A stretch of 64,000 nt of DNA from Agrococcus beijingensis (GCF_030758955.1 NZ_CP132360.1:1845313-1909312), one strand, 5' to 3'. Shown: positions 8,992 to 21,125, numbered from the stretch's first letter. Program-made: numbers and translations. Notes: generated by a model not told the origin, from the sequence alone.

Positions 8992-9213
8992 GACCTATGT
9001 CATGAACCCAGACACCCCATCCTCCGCTCGACGTGCAGGCGGGATGTCCTCGGATGTCCCGCCTTCGTCGTCCTCGTCGTGCTGCACCGGAGCGCTCGGT
9101 GCAGATTCGGCACATCTGCCTGTAGGTTGGAGGCGTTCGATCGCCTCGTCACGTGTTGGAGCGTCCATGCCCCGCAGCCGTCCGTCGCTCCCCGACCGAC
9201 CTGAGGTCGCACC
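8992..9213. other. Junction spacer downstream of the rho-like fragment
   Basis: Non-coding stretch of about 220 bases. It begins with a short direct repeat of gacctat (copies at 8978 and 8992). A GCGGGA/TCCCGC hairpin at 9039-9062 is followed by TTCGTCG and could act as a weak terminator. A second imperfect hairpin (gcaccg...cggtgc) lies near 9086-9104. No convincing promoter for the following response regulator was found. The 71-codon frame here overlaps the regulator start and has no ribosome site. Confidence 0.4.
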
Positions 9214-9573
9214 GTGAGTGGCCGCATCCTCGTGGTCGATGACGACCGCGACATCCGCGATCTCGTCGCCATCAAGCTCGAGTCCGCGGGCCACGAGGTC
9301 GTCACCCGAGCCGACGGGTCGCAGGCGCTGGAAGCCGGGCTCGAAGGCGGCTGGGACGCGATCGTGCTCGACGTCATGATGCCCGGGATGTCGGGCATCG
9401 ACGTGCTCCGCGCGCTCCGCGACCGCGGAGTGGCGACACCCGTGATCCTGCTGACCGCGCGCGGCCAGGAGAAGGACATCGAGGCCGGCTTCGCGGCCGG
9501 CGCCGACCACTACGTCACGAAGCCCTTCAGCCCTCGGGCGCTCCTCGCCCGCGTCACGGCCGCGATCGGATGA
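9214..9573 (+). CDS. Single-domain response regulator (receiver only)
   Basis: 119 residues consisting solely of a CheY-like receiver: acidic pocket D9-D11, phospho-acceptor D53 in VLDVMMPG, T81 in LLTA and K103 in VTKPF. With no output domain it must act by protein contact. GTG start at 9214. Its stop overlaps the start of the HEAT-repeat gene by four bases (GATGA), and that gene in turn overlaps the glycosyltransferase, so the regulator is built into a polysaccharide-type operon. The histidine kinase at 11978-13633 is the nearest possible partner. Confidence 0.9.
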   Translation: MSGRILVVDDDRDIRDLVAIKLESAGHEVVTRADGSQALEAGLEGGWDAIVLDVMMPGMSGIDVLRALRDRGVATPVILLTARGQEKDIEAGFAAGADHYVTKPFSPRALLARVTAAIG

Positions 9574-10535
9574 ATCCGCTGCCGCCGGAGCTGCTGCAGG
9601 CGGTGCTGCTCGTCACCTCGATCGTCGTGGTCGGCATGCTGCTCTCCTTGGTCGTCCAGCGCACGATCCGGCGCCGACGGCTGCGGCGGATCGCCGAGCT
9701 CGACGCTCGTCACCGGCGTCTGGTGCTCGAGGCGACGATCGCCGAGGACGACGAGCTCGAGCCGCTGCTGGCCCGCGTGCGCTCGTTCGACGCCGAGGAG
9801 CGGGCGCACGTGGGCCGCACTGTCTTCCTGATGCTGCGCGACATCACCGGCGAGGCCGCGGAGCGGCTGCGTGCCGTGGCGCTGGCCTCCGGGCTCGTGC
9901 CGCGCGTGCTGCACGCGGCGGAGCGACGATCCGCCGTCGCCCGTGCCGATGCGGCCGAGGCGCTCGGCCTGCTCGCCCCGGAGGGCGCGCTGGAGCTGCT
10001 GCTCCGGCTCTCCGCAGACCGCGATGCCGAAGTGCGCACGGTCGCTGTGCGAGCGCTCGGCTCCTTCGACGACACCCTCGCCATCGACCGGGTCATCGAG
10101 GCGCTCGCGACCGACAGCGGCGTGCCTGCCAGTGTTGCCGCGAGCGCGCTGCTGCAGCAGGGCACCGCCGCCGTGGCGCGCGTGCGCTGGGCGCTCGACG
10201 ACGCCGATCCCGGCGTGCGCCGCGGCGCCGCCCGGGTCGCGGGCCTGCTGCAGGTGCCCGCCGCGGGCGAGGCGCTCACCCGCCTCGTCGCCGACGAGCA
10301 CGAGTCGGTGCGCCTCGCGGCGATGCGCTCGCTCGAGCTGCTGCCGGTGCGCGAGTCGCTGCCCGTCCTGCTCGACGCCGCGCTCGGCGGCGGCGTGGTC
10401 GGCGAGGCCGCCGCGAACGCCATCGTGCGCATGCCCTCCTCCTGGCAGGGCGAGGCGCTGGCGCGGATCGCCGCAGAGGCCGAGCCGGGCGTACGCCGTG
10501 CCGCCGGGCTCCCCAGGGCAGAGGCTGCCGCGTGA
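9570..10535 (+). CDS. Membrane-anchored HEAT-repeat protein
   Basis: 321 residues. One N-terminal transmembrane segment (about residues 9-29, ending in the basic stop RRRRLRR) is followed by cytoplasmic alpha-helical repeats typical of HEAT/PBS-lyase-like scaffolds (for example SAVARADAAEALGLLAPEGALELLLRL, with each repeat centred on an Asp/Arg-rich turn such as DRDAEVRTVAVRALG). Such repeats mediate protein-protein contacts. Lying between a receiver-only regulator and a GT2 synthase, it is a plausible adaptor transmitting the signal to the glycosyltransferase. That role is inference. Confidence 0.8.
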   Translation: MNPLPPELLQAVLLVTSIVVVGMLLSLVVQRTIRRRRLRRIAELDARHRRLVLEATIAEDDELEPLLARVRSFDAEERAHVGRTVFLMLRDITGEAAERLRAVALASGLVPRVLHAAERRSAVARADAAEALGLLAPEGALELLLRLSADRDAEVRTVAVRALGSFDDTLAIDRVIEALATDSGVPASVAASALLQQGTAAVARVRWALDDADPGVRRGAARVAGLLQVPAAGEALTRLVADEHESVRLAAMRSLELLPVRESLPVLLDAALGGGVVGEAAANAIVRMPSSWQGEALARIAAEAEPGVRRAAGLPRAEAAA

Positions 10536-11977
10536 CCTGGCTTTACGACCTCCTGACCGACGTCTTCGCGGTGCTCGTGTGGCCGTCGGCCATCTACTTC
10601 CTGCTCGGCAACACGCTGATGCTGCTGCTCATCCTGCTCGCCTCGCGGCACTTCACGCGCTACCTGCGCCGCAGCGAGCACCGCGGCGAGGATGCGATGG
10701 CCGCCTCCCCCGTCAGCCTCGGCGTCTCGGTGATCGTGCCGGCCTACAACGAGTCGGCCGTGATCCTCACCAGCGTGCGCTCCATGCTCGACCTGCGGTA
10801 TCCCGACCACGAGGTCATCGTCGTCAACGACGGCAGCGCCGACGACACCTTCGAGCGGCTGCGCGTCGCCTTCGACCTGGTCGAGGACCACCGCGACGTG
10901 CCCGGGCGCGTGCCCGTGCGCGGTGCGATCCGGGGCATCTGGCGCTCCCGGGAGGGCGGCGTGCCGCTGCTCGTGGTCGACAAGGAGAACTCCGGCCGCT
11001 CCGACTCGGTGAACATCGGGCTCGACCTGGCGAGCCGCGAGCTGGTCGTCATGGTCGATGCCGACTCGATCCTGGAGCCCGACGCGCTGCTGTCGGTGTC
11101 GAAGCCCTTCGCCGACGACCCCGACAGGATCGTCGCCACCGGCGGCGTCGTGCGCATCGTCAACAACAGCCGCGTGCAGGGCGGCCGCATCACCGAGCTG
11201 CGGATGCCGAAGCAGATCATCACCCGCATCCAGGTGGTCGAGTACCTGCGCGCGTTCCTGCTGGGCCGCACCGCCTGGTCGGATCTGAACGCGCTGATCC
11301 TCATCTCGGGAGCGTTCGGGATGTTCCGCCGCGACGTGCTCATCGAGGTGGGCGGGCTCGACGCCGACTCGATCGGCGAGGACTTCGAGCTCGTCATGCG
11401 GATCCAGCGCTGGATCCGCGACGGGAAGCGCGACGCTCGGGTGCAGTTCGTGGCCGAGCCGGTCAGCTGGACAGAGGCTCCTTCGACGATCAAGGTGCTC
11501 GCCCGCCAGCGCCGCCGCTGGCACCGCGGCCTGTGGGAGGTGCTCTGGAAGTACCGTGGCATGCTGCTGAACCCGAAGTACGGCCGCCTCGGCTTCGTCG
11601 CGCTGCCCTACTACTGGCTGTTCGAGCTCTTCGCCCCGCTGGCCGAGCTCGTCGGCATCGTCATCGTCGTGGCCGGCCTCGCCGTCGGCGCCGTCGACCC
11701 GGGAGCCGCCGTGCTGCTGCTGCTCGTGTCGTACGGCTACGGGACGCTGGTGACGCTGGCCGCGATCGTCGTCGAGGAGGCGAGCTTCCACCGCTACGAG
11801 CGCTGGCGCGACCTGGCCGCGATCCTCTGGGCCGTCGTGGCCGAGAGCCTGGGCTACCGGCAGCTCACGGCGATCTGGCGCATGCAGGGATGGTGGGCAG
11901 GCATCACCAACCGCAAGCAGGTGTGGGGCGAGATGACCCGCACCGGCTTCTCCGGCAGCGAGGAGACGGCCGACGCG

Positions 11978-13629
<1,652 letters not shown>

Positions 13630-13633
<4 letters not shown>

Positions 13634-15465
13634 CGGCGTCGGTTGCCGAAGACGCCGCGCACGATCTCGCGGATCAGCGACTGGCCGGTGCGGGAGCCGA
13701 TGAAGTCGGTGACCACGTTGCCTCCAGACCGCTGCCCGGAGCCGCCGGAGCCGCCCGAGCCGCGACCCTGTCGCGCCGCCTTCTCGAGCCGTGCCGCCTC
13801 AGCCTCAGCCTCCTCGCGGGCCGCCTCGTCCTGCTCCGCCTTCTGCGCCGCCCGCAGCTTGGCCTGCAGGATCTCGTACGCCGACTCGCGGTCGACGGCC
13901 TGACCGTACTTCGGCAGCAGCGACGACGACTGCACCGTCTGCCGCATCGCGGCCTCGGGCGTCGGATCCATCGAGCCCTGCGGCGCCCGCAGGCGCGTCC
14001 AGGCGACGGGCGTGGGCGCGCCGCGCTCGTTCATCACGGTCACGATCGCCTCCCCGATGCCGAGCCCGGTGAGCACCTGCTCGAGGTCGTAGCCGCTGCG
14101 CGGGTAGGTGCGCACGGTGGAGCGCAGCGCGGTCGCGTCGTCGGGCGTGTGGGCGCGCAGCTGGTGCTGCACGCGCGAGCCGAGCTGCGCGAGCACGTCG
14201 CTCGGCACATCCTTCGGGGTCTGCGTCACGAAGAAGATGCCGACGCCCTTCGAGCGGATGAGTCGGACGGTCTGGGTGATGGCGCTCAGGAAGTCCTTGG
14301 AGGCGTCCTTGAACAGCAGGTGCGCCTCGTCGAAGAAGAAGACCAGCTTGGGCTTGTCGATGTCACCCACCTCCGGCAGGTCCTCGAACAGGTCGGCGAG
14401 CAGCCACATGAGGAAGGTGGAGAAGAGTGCGGGCTGGCTGGCGACACCGGGAACCTCGAGCAGGCTGATGACGCCACGGCCGTCGGGGGTGGTGCGCATG
14501 AGCTCGCGCGTGTCGATCTCGGGCTCGCCGAAGAAGACGTCGGCGCCCTGCTCGCTGAAGGCGGTGATCTCGCGCAGGATCACGCCCGCCGTCTGCGTCG
14601 AGATGCCGCCGAGCCGCTTGAGCTCCTCCTTGCCCAGGTCGCTGGTGAGCCAGAGGAGCAGCTCGCGCAGGTCCTTGAGGTCGACGAGCGGCAGCCGCTG
14701 CTCGTCGGCGTAGGCGAAGACGATGCCGAGGCTCGACTCCTGCGTGTCGTTCAGGCCCAGCACCTTCGACAGCAGCACCGGGCCGAACGAGAGCACGGTC
14801 GCTCGGATCGGCACGCCGATGCCCTCGCCACCCAGCGCGAAGTACTCGACCGGGAATCCGGCGCCGTCCCACGCCTGACCGATGCCCGCAGTGCGCGCCA
14901 GCAGCTTGTCGCTGGACTCGCCGGGCGTCGCGACACCCGAGAGATCGCCCTTGATGTCGGCGGCGAAGACGGGCACGCCCGCAGCCGACAGCTGCTCGGC
15001 GAGCACCTGCAGCGTCTTGGTCTTGCCCGTGCCGGTCGCCCCGGCGATGAGGCCGTGGCGGTTCACCATGCCCAGCGGGATGCGCACCTGGGTCTCCGGG
15101 TCGGCCTCGCCGTTGACGAGCGCTCCCATCTCGAGCGCGGCGCCCTCGAACGCGTAGCCCGCCCGGATCGCGCCGACCTCGTCGGCGGCGAGCGGTCCGG
15201 TCGACGGCGCGGGCTCGAGGTGGGCACCGGGCTCGACCGGCTGATCGAGATCGGCCGGCGCCGGCGCCGACTGCGGCGCCTCCTCGAAGCGCTCCGCGAC
15301 CGGCGGCGCCTCGTCGGGCGCCGCATCGTCCGCCGGCAGCGGCGGCGTGTCGATCTTCACCCGCTGCTGGCTCGCCTGCAGCTCTGCCAGCCGAGCCTCG
15401 GCCTCCGCCTGAGCCTTGCGTGCCGCTTCGATCTCTGCCTGCACCTTGGCCAGCTCGTCGCTCAT
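13630..15465 (-). CDS. HerA-like ATPase (DUF853 / helicase HerA-like domain)
   Basis: 611 residues. An N-terminal coiled coil (residues 3-33) and an acidic, Pro/Ala-rich linker precede a FtsK/HerA-superfamily P-loop ATPase: Walker A GATGTGKT at 142-149, Walker B LVFFFDEAH near 377, and a motif resembling a sensor in IFFVTQTPKDVP. A second coiled-coil, Glu/Ala-rich region and a Gly/Ser-rich stretch precede the basic C-terminus (RGVFGNRRR). This family (bacterial YjgR-like) has no settled function; HerA relatives translocate double-stranded DNA. No NurA-like nuclease is adjacent. Confidence 0.87.
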
Positions 15466-15480
15466 GCCGCCATCCTTGCA

Positions 15481-16701
15481 TCACTCGATCGGAGGCACGT
15501 CCTTGGGGCGCACGACGAACCAGAGCATGCAGGTGGCGAGCACGCCGCAGACCAGCATGATCGCGCCCATCGGAACGGCGCTCTCGACCCCGAAGAGGCC
15601 GACGACGGGCCCCACGAGGCCCGCGATCGACATGTTGAGCGCCCCGAGCAGCGAGGCTGCGGTGCCCGCTTCGCTGCGGTGGCCGACGAGCGCGAGCGTC
15701 TGGACGCACGGCATCGACAGCCCGAAGGCGAAGGCGAACAGCGCGATCGCGGGCACGAGCCCGGCGACGCCGAAGGCGAGGAGGTCGAACACGATCACCA
15801 GCGTCGCCCCGACGATGAGCAGCGCCGTCGAGACCGAGAGCACCCACTGCGGCCCGAAGCGGTTCGCCGCGCGCCCCGCCGTCTGGGTGCCGATCAGCAC
15901 CGCGATCGAGCAGAGCGCGAAGACGATGCCGAACTCGCCGGGCGTGAAGCCGTAGACCTCCTGCAGCAGCAGCGACGAGGTCGATAGGTAGGCGAACATG
16001 CCGCCGAAGATGCTCGCGCCGATGACGGCGACGCCGACGAAGACGCGGTCGGTGAGCACCGCCCGGTACTTCTGGGCGAGCGTCGAGTGGCCGGGCACAT
16101 GGCGCAGGTGCGGCGGGAGGGTCTCGCGCAGGAAGACGAGCTGCAGCACGATCACCAGCGCCGCATAGGCGGCCAGCACCCAGAAGAGCCCCCGCCATTC
16201 GAGGAAGCCGAGCAGCCACGAGCCGAGCACCGGCGCCGCGATGGGCGCGATGCCGATCACCAGCGCCAGCCGCGACAGCGCCGTGGTCAGCTTCTTGCCG
16301 GCGAAGAGGTCGCGCACCATCGCCATCGCGACGACGGTGCCGGCAGCCGCACCGAACCCCTGCACGACGCGCAGCACCAGCAGCGAGGCGATGTCGGGGG
16401 CGAGCGCGACGCCGACGCTCGCCAGCACGTGCACGCTGGTGGCGATCAGCAGCGGCCGCCGCCTGCCGATGCGGTCCGACAGCGGGCCGACCACCAGCTG
16501 CCCGAACGCGAATCCCAGGGTCGTGGCCGACAGGGTCAGCTGCACCGCCGCATCCGTCGTGTCGAACGCCCGCTTCACCGCCGGGAAGGCCGGCAGGTAG
16601 AGGTCGATCGTGAACGGCCCGAGCCCGGCGAGCAGCCCCAGCACGACGAGCGTCGTGATGCGGCGGCCGCGGGTCAGCCCGTCGCCGGGCGAGGCGGTCA
16701 C
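15481..16701 (-). CDS. MFS multidrug exporter, Bcr/CflA type
   Basis: 406 residues with about twelve membrane helices. The first helix carries FTIDLYLPAFP, typical of the Bcr/CflA (DHA1) drug exporters, and the loop 2-3 motif reads GPLSDRIGRR. The helix-5 antiporter motif is visible in IAPIAAPVLGSWL. GTG at 16701 overlaps the stop of the amidohydrolase (GTGA), so the two are co-translated. The substrate cannot be told from sequence. Confidence 0.87.
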   Translation of the reverse strand: MTASPGDGLTRGRRITTLVVLGLLAGLGPFTIDLYLPAFPAVKRAFDTTDAAVQLTLSATTLGFAFGQLVVGPLSDRIGRRRPLLIATSVHVLASVGVALAPDIASLLVLRVVQGFGAAAGTVVAMAMVRDLFAGKKLTTALSRLALVIGIAPIAAPVLGSWLLGFLEWRGLFWVLAAYAALVIVLQLVFLRETLPPHLRHVPGHSTLAQKYRAVLTDRVFVGVAVIGASIFGGMFAYLSTSSLLLQEVYGFTPGEFGIVFALCSIAVLIGTQTAGRAANRFGPQWVLSVSTALLIVGATLVIVFDLLAFGVAGLVPAIALFAFAFGLSMPCVQTLALVGHRSEAGTAASLLGALNMSIAGLVGPVVGLFGVESAVPMGAIMLVCGVLATCMLWFVVRPKDVPPIE

Positions 16702-17915
16702 GCCTGGGGCAGCACGAGCGGCACGTCGTCGCGCGGGGCGACGCGCTCGTCGCCGGTGGCGGCGTCGTGCTCGAACACCACGCGACCGTCGACCAGCACC
16801 GTGCGCGGGCGCGCCATCGGATCCATCCAGTCGCCGCCCCAGACCACGATGTCGGCGCGCTTGCCCGGCTCGAGCGAGCCGACCTCGTCGGCGACGCCGA
16901 GCACCTTCGCGGGGTTGATGGTGATCGCGCGCAGCGCCGTCTCGCGGTCGAGCCCCTCACGGACGGCGAAGGATGCCTGGTGCACGAGGAACGAGATGGG
17001 GATCACCGGGTGATCGGTGATGATCGACAGCTCGACGCCCGCCTTCGCGAGCTTGCCGGGGTTGGCTATCGAGCGCTTGCGCAGCTCCATCTTCGACTTG
17101 GTGGTGAACAGCGGGCCGATGAGCACGGGCACCCCGCGCTCGGCGAGCAGGTCGGCCACCACGTGCGCCTCGGTGCCGTGGTCGATCACGAGGTCGTAGC
17201 CGAACTCGGCCTGCAGCCGCAGCGCGGTGATGATGTCGTCGGCGCGGTGCGCGTGCTGGCGCCACGGGATCTGCCGCTCGAGCACGAGGGTCAGCGCCTC
17301 GAGCGTCAGGTCGACGTCGTGGCGCTCGTCGTTGCTCGGGTCGGCCTTGCGGCGCTGGTAGCTCTGCGCGGCCACGAAGGCGTCGCGGATCACCTTGGCC
17401 GTGCCCATGCGGGTGGAGGGCAGCACCTTCTTCTCGCCGTAGACGCGCTTCGGGTTCTCGCCCAGCGCGCTCTTCACCCCAGCGGGCGCCCGCAGCACCA
17501 TGTGGTCGACGATGCGCCCGTGCGTGTGCAGCGTGGTCGCCTGGCCGCCGATCGGGTTGGCGGAGCCCGGGTTGACGTTGACGGTCGTGACGCCGCCCGC
17601 GAGCGCCAGGTCGAAGCCCTCGTCGTAGGGGTCGATCGCGTCGACCGTGCGCAGGCCCGCCGTGTTGGGGCTCGTCATCTCGTTCGTGTCGTTGGCGGTG
17701 CTGCCGTCGCCCTCCGGGTGCACGCCGAGGTGCACGTGCGCGTCGATGAGGCCGGGCGTGACCTGCGCGCCGCCGACGTCGAGCACCTCGGCGCCCTCGG
17801 GCACCGTCACGTCGGCGCCGAGCTCGGCGATGCGGCCGTCGCGCACCAGGATCGTGCCCTCGAACTCCTCGCCCTCGACGGGCACGACGTGGGCGTTGAC
17901 GATGGCGAGCAGCAT
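16698..17915 (-). CDS. Amidohydrolase (imidazolonepropionase-like)
   Basis: 405 residues of the metal-dependent hydrolase superfamily. The first metal site is H60-x-H62 in LIDAHVHLG; later ligands are likely in QHAHRADD, IDHGTEAH and ITDHPVI. The C-terminal composite beta-sandwich ends with the usual GSLEPGKRADIVVW strand. Related proteins are annotated only as generic amidohydrolases. Coupled by GTGA to the downstream exporter gene, which may export a substrate or product. A TAGGCT -10-like hexamer lies upstream near 17957-17962. Confidence 0.85.
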   Translation of the reverse strand: MLLAIVNAHVVPVEGEEFEGTILVRDGRIAELGADVTVPEGAEVLDVGGAQVTPGLIDAHVHLGVHPEGDGSTANDTNEMTSPNTAGLRTVDAIDPYDEGFDLALAGGVTTVNVNPGSANPIGGQATTLHTHGRIVDHMVLRAPAGVKSALGENPKRVYGEKKVLPSTRMGTAKVIRDAFVAAQSYQRRKADPSNDERHDVDLTLEALTLVLERQIPWRQHAHRADDIITALRLQAEFGYDLVIDHGTEAHVVADLLAERGVPVLIGPLFTTKSKMELRKRSIANPGKLAKAGVELSIITDHPVIPISFLVHQASFAVREGLDRETALRAITINPAKVLGVADEVGSLEPGKRADIVVWGGDWMDPMARPRTVLVDGRVVFEHDAATGDERVAPRDDVPLVLPQA

Positions 17916-18012
17916 GGGTGTCCTCTTCGTGTCGGGTGTCGGGCGTCTGGGCTTCAGCCTACGACACTGCTTAGCCCGGCGAACGACTTCACCGGCTCCG
18001 AACCGGCGGGGC

Positions 18013-18459
18013 TCAGGCGTCGAAGAGCTCCTCGAGCCGCGTCAGGCAGTCCTGCCAGCCCTGCCGGAAGTCGTCGACCTCGTCCATCAGGGCGGTCTGG
18101 CGCACGGTCACCAGCGTGCCGCCGTCGCGCTCCTCGAGGTCGACGATCACCAGCTGCGACGGCTGGGGCGCGAACTCCTCGCCCTCCAGCCAGTCCCACG
18201 ACTGCACGATCCGCCGGCCCTCGTCGAGCTCGAGGTAGCGGCCCTGCACGCCGAAGCCGCCGGTGGCCGTGCGGATCCGGTAGGTGCCGCCCTCCTGCGC
18301 GTCGATCTCGTAGCGGGTGTCGTCGAACATCGGCCACCACCACTGCTCCAGACCGGCACCCGTCGTCAGGAGCGGCCACAGCGCATCCGTCGTCGTCGTG
18401 ACGAACGCGACCACCTCGGCGTGCTCGGCATCGTCCGGGATCTCGAAGGCGTCGCTCAT
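18013..18459 (-). CDS. SRPBCC (AHSA1/START-like) protein
   Basis: 148 residues with the pattern of the AHSA1 subgroup: an N-terminal strand, the WPLLTTGAGLEQWW helix region, RYEIDAQEGGTYRI, and a C-terminal long helix ending in CLTRLEELFDA. Such small single-domain proteins bind hydrophobic ligands or act as co-chaperone-like domains. Divergent from the MFS gene at 18551. A second, distant paralogue is at 50351-50803. Confidence 0.82.
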   Translation of the reverse strand: MSDAFEIPDDAEHAEVVAFVTTTTDALWPLLTTGAGLEQWWWPMFDDTRYEIDAQEGGTYRIRTATGGFGVQGRYLELDEGRRIVQSWDWLEGEEFAPQPSQLVIVDLEERDGGTLVTVRQTALMDEVDDFRQGWQDCLTRLEELFDA

Positions 18460-18513
18460 GCGGCCACGCTATCGCCGCATGGGGCCCGCACTACAGTGGT
18501 GCCGTCCGGCGAT

Positions 18514-18531
18514 GCGCGCCTCGAGGCGCGC
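18514..18531 (+). promoter_or_regulatory. Perfect 18-bp palindrome in the leader of the MFS gene
   Basis: gcgcgcc-tcga-ggcgcgc reads identically on both strands and lies 20 bases upstream of the MFS start, between the divergent SRPBCC and MFS genes. It can be an operator or a hairpin close to the ribosome site. Confidence 0.4.
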
Positions 18532-18550
18532 CCTGACGAGAGGCACCCGC

Positions 18551-19948
18551 ATGACCGCCCTTGCCCCGCCCGACGGCCTGACCCGCTCCGAGCGCCTCGA
18601 CCGACTGCCGTTCACGCGCAGGCACGGCCGCCTGCTCGGCACCTCCGGCATCGGCTGGGCGCTCGACGCGATGGACGTCGGCCTCATCTCGTTCGTGATC
18701 GCCGCGCTCGCCGAGCAGTGGAGCCTCGGCCGCACCGAGACCAGCTGGATCGCCTCGATCGGCTTCGTCGGCATGGCGATCGGCGCGACCGTGGGCGGGC
18801 TGCTCGCCGACCGCATCGGCCGTCGCAGCATCTTCGCGATCACGCTGATCGTCTACGGGCTCGCCACCGGCGCCTCGGCGCTCGTCGGCTCGCTCGCGGC
18901 GCTGCTGGTGCTGCGCTTCATCGTCGGCCTGGGCCTCGGCGCCGAGCTGCCGGTCGCCTCGACGCTCGTCAGCGAGTTCGCGCCCAAGCGCATCCGCGGC
19001 CGCGTCGTGGTGTGGCTCGAGGCGTTCTGGGCGGTGGGCTGGATCGCCGCCGCGATCATCGGCACCTTCGTGATCGGCGCGAGCGACGACGGCTGGCGGT
19101 GGGGCCTCGCGATCGGCATGGCGCCGGCAATCTTCTCGATCGTGGTGCGCTGGGGCATGCCCGAGTCGGTGCGCTTCCTCGAGTCGAAGGGCCGCTTCTC
19201 GGAGGCCGAGCGCACCGTGCGGCGCTTCGAGGAGGCCGCCGACGTGCCCTCACCGGGGCACCTGCCCGACCTCCCAGCCGCCGACGACGCGGCGTCGGCC
19301 GAGACCACGACGCCTGCCGAGACCACGACGGCGGATGCGTCGGCTCGGCCCGAGACCGCCCCTGCGGTCTCGATCTGGTCGCCCGCGCTCCGCCGGCGCA
19401 CCCTCGCGCTCTGGACCGTCTGGTTCTGCATCAACTTCTCGTACTACGGCGCGTTCATCTGGATCCCGTCGCTGCTCGTCGAGCAGGGCTTCTCGCTGGT
19501 GCGCTCGTTCGAGTTCACGCTCATCATCACGCTGGCGCAGCTGCCCGGCTACGCGCTCGCCGCGTTCCTCATCGAGAAGTGGGGCCGTCGCCCCACGCTG
19601 ACCGTGTTCCTGATCGGCTCGGCGCTCGCCGCCGCCTGGTACGGCACCGCGTCGACCGAGGCGATGATCATCGCCGCCGGCTGCGCGCTGTCGTTCTGCA
19701 ACCTCGGCGCGTGGGGCGCGCTCTACGCCATCGGGCCGGAGCTCTACCCGACGACCGTGCGCGGCACCGGCACCGGCGCGGCGGCGGGCTTCGGCCGCAT
19801 CGCGTCGATCCTGGCGCCGCTCGCGGTGCCGCCGCTGCTGGCGCTCGGCGGACCGCTGGTGCTGTTCGGCACGTTCGCGCTGGCCTTCGCGATCGCCGCG
19901 ATCGCCGCCTGGACGATCCCCGAGCGGCGAGGCCAGGCGCTCGACTGA
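18551..19948 (+). CDS. MFS transporter, sugar/aromatic-acid symporter type
   Basis: 465 residues, about twelve membrane helices. N-terminal GWALDAMDVGLISFV with the D-x-x-D pattern of the aromatic-acid/H+ symporter and SV2-like group, and the loop 2-3 motif GGLLADRIGRR; the mirrored motif in the second half is EKWGRRPTL. The central cytoplasmic loop carries a low-complexity insert (AETTTPAETTTADA). Start at 18551 is supported by a GAGG site. Its stop lies four bases from the metB stop on the other strand. Confidence 0.85.
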   Translation: MTALAPPDGLTRSERLDRLPFTRRHGRLLGTSGIGWALDAMDVGLISFVIAALAEQWSLGRTETSWIASIGFVGMAIGATVGGLLADRIGRRSIFAITLIVYGLATGASALVGSLAALLVLRFIVGLGLGAELPVASTLVSEFAPKRIRGRVVVWLEAFWAVGWIAAAIIGTFVIGASDDGWRWGLAIGMAPAIFSIVVRWGMPESVRFLESKGRFSEAERTVRRFEEAADVPSPGHLPDLPAADDAASAETTTPAETTTADASARPETAPAVSIWSPALRRRTLALWTVWFCINFSYYGAFIWIPSLLVEQGFSLVRSFEFTLIITLAQLPGYALAAFLIEKWGRRPTLTVFLIGSALAAAWYGTASTEAMIIAAGCALSFCNLGAWGALYAIGPELYPTTVRGTGTGAAAGFGRIASILAPLAVPPLLALGGPLVLFGTFALAFAIAAIAAWTIPERRGQALD

Positions 19949-19952
19949 CCCG

Positions 19953-21121
19953 CTAGATCGCCGCGAACGCCTGCTGCAGGTCGGCGACCAGGTCGCCGGC
20001 GTCCTCGAGCCCGACCGACAGCCGCAGCAGGTCGTCGGGCACCTCGAGCTCGGTGCCGCGCACCGACGCGTGCGTCATCTCGAACGGGTAGCAGACGAGG
20101 CTCTCGACGCCGCCGAGCGACTCCGCCAGCTGGAACACGCGCGTCTGCTTCACCAGCCTGAGCGCCGCTGCCCTCCCGCCCGTGAGCTGGATCGACACCA
20201 TGCCGCCGAAGCCACGCATCTGCCGCGACGCCAGCTCGTGCTGCGGGTGGTCGGGCAGCCCCGGGTAATGCACGGCGGCGATCGCCGGGTGGCCGACGAG
20301 CGACTCGGCGACCGCCTGCGCGTTCGCGCAGTGCCGCTCGACGCGCACGCTCAGCGTCTTCAGCGACCGGGTCGTCAGCCAGGCGTCGAACGGGCTGTTC
20401 ACGGCACCGACCGCGAACTGGTGGAATCCGATGCCCTCGGCGAGCGACGCATCCGCCGTCACCACCGCACCGCCGACGAGGTCGGAGTGCCCGCCGATGT
20501 ACTTCGTCGTCGAGTGCACGACCACGTCGGCGCCGAGCGCGAGCGGCTGCTGCAGGTACGGGGTCGCGAACGTGTTGTCGGCGACGACGATCGCGCCGGC
20601 CGCATGGCCGATCTCGGCGAGGCCCGCGATGTCGGCCACCTTCATGAGCGGGTTCGAGGGCGTCTCGACCCACAGGATGCGGGTGTTGGGGCGCACGGAT
20701 GCCTTGACGGCGTCGAGGTCGGATGCGTCGGCGGTCGTGATCTCGACCCCCCACTTCTCCCAGACCTTCTTCACCAGGCGGTGCGTGCCGCCGTAGACGT
20801 CGTTGCCCATCAGCACGTGCGCGCCGGGCTCGAGCACCGAGCGCAGCACCGCGTCCTCGGCGGCGAGGCCGGAGCCGAAGGCGAACGCGTGCGTGCCGCC
20901 CTCGAGGCTCGCGAGCTGCAGCTGCAGCGCGTCCCGGCTGGGGTTGCCGCCGCGCGAGTACTCGTAGCCGTCGCGGAAGCCGCCCACGCCGTCCTGCACG
21001 AACGTCGAGGTCATGAAGATCGGCGGGATGACGGCGCCGGTGCGCGGGTCGAACGGCTGCCCGTCGTGGATCGCGCGGGTCGAGAAGCCGCGGGGCTCTG
21101 CCGGATGGGTCTCGGTCACGG

Positions 21122-21125
<4 letters not shown>
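19953..21125 (-). CDS. metB: Cystathionine gamma-synthase/gamma-lyase
   Basis: PLP fold-type I Cys/Met-metabolism enzyme, 390 residues. PLP lysine in HSTTKYIGGHSD; other landmarks are YSRGGNPSRDALQ, DNTFATPYLQ and the substrate-binding VESLVCYPFEMTHAS. Members of this family either make cystathionine from an acyl-homoserine or cleave it to cysteine; sequence alone does not separate these. The translational overlap with cbs (ATGA) favours the lyase role in homocysteine-to-cysteine flow. Confidence 0.9.

Noticed and set aside
9002..9217. 71-codon plus-strand frame after the rho-like fragment
   Set aside because: No ribosome-binding site, Ser-rich composition without motifs, and it overlaps the response-regulator start.
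9710..11791. 693-codon open frame on the minus strand
   Set aside because: It lies opposite the HEAT and GT2 genes, whose products have clear domains; the frame is open only because of GC-rich codon bias, and its translation is low-complexity Asp/His/Arg/Glu.
14149..15987. 612-codon open frame on the plus strand
   Set aside because: Antisense to the HerA-like ATPase and MFS genes, with no recognisable domain and no ribosome site.
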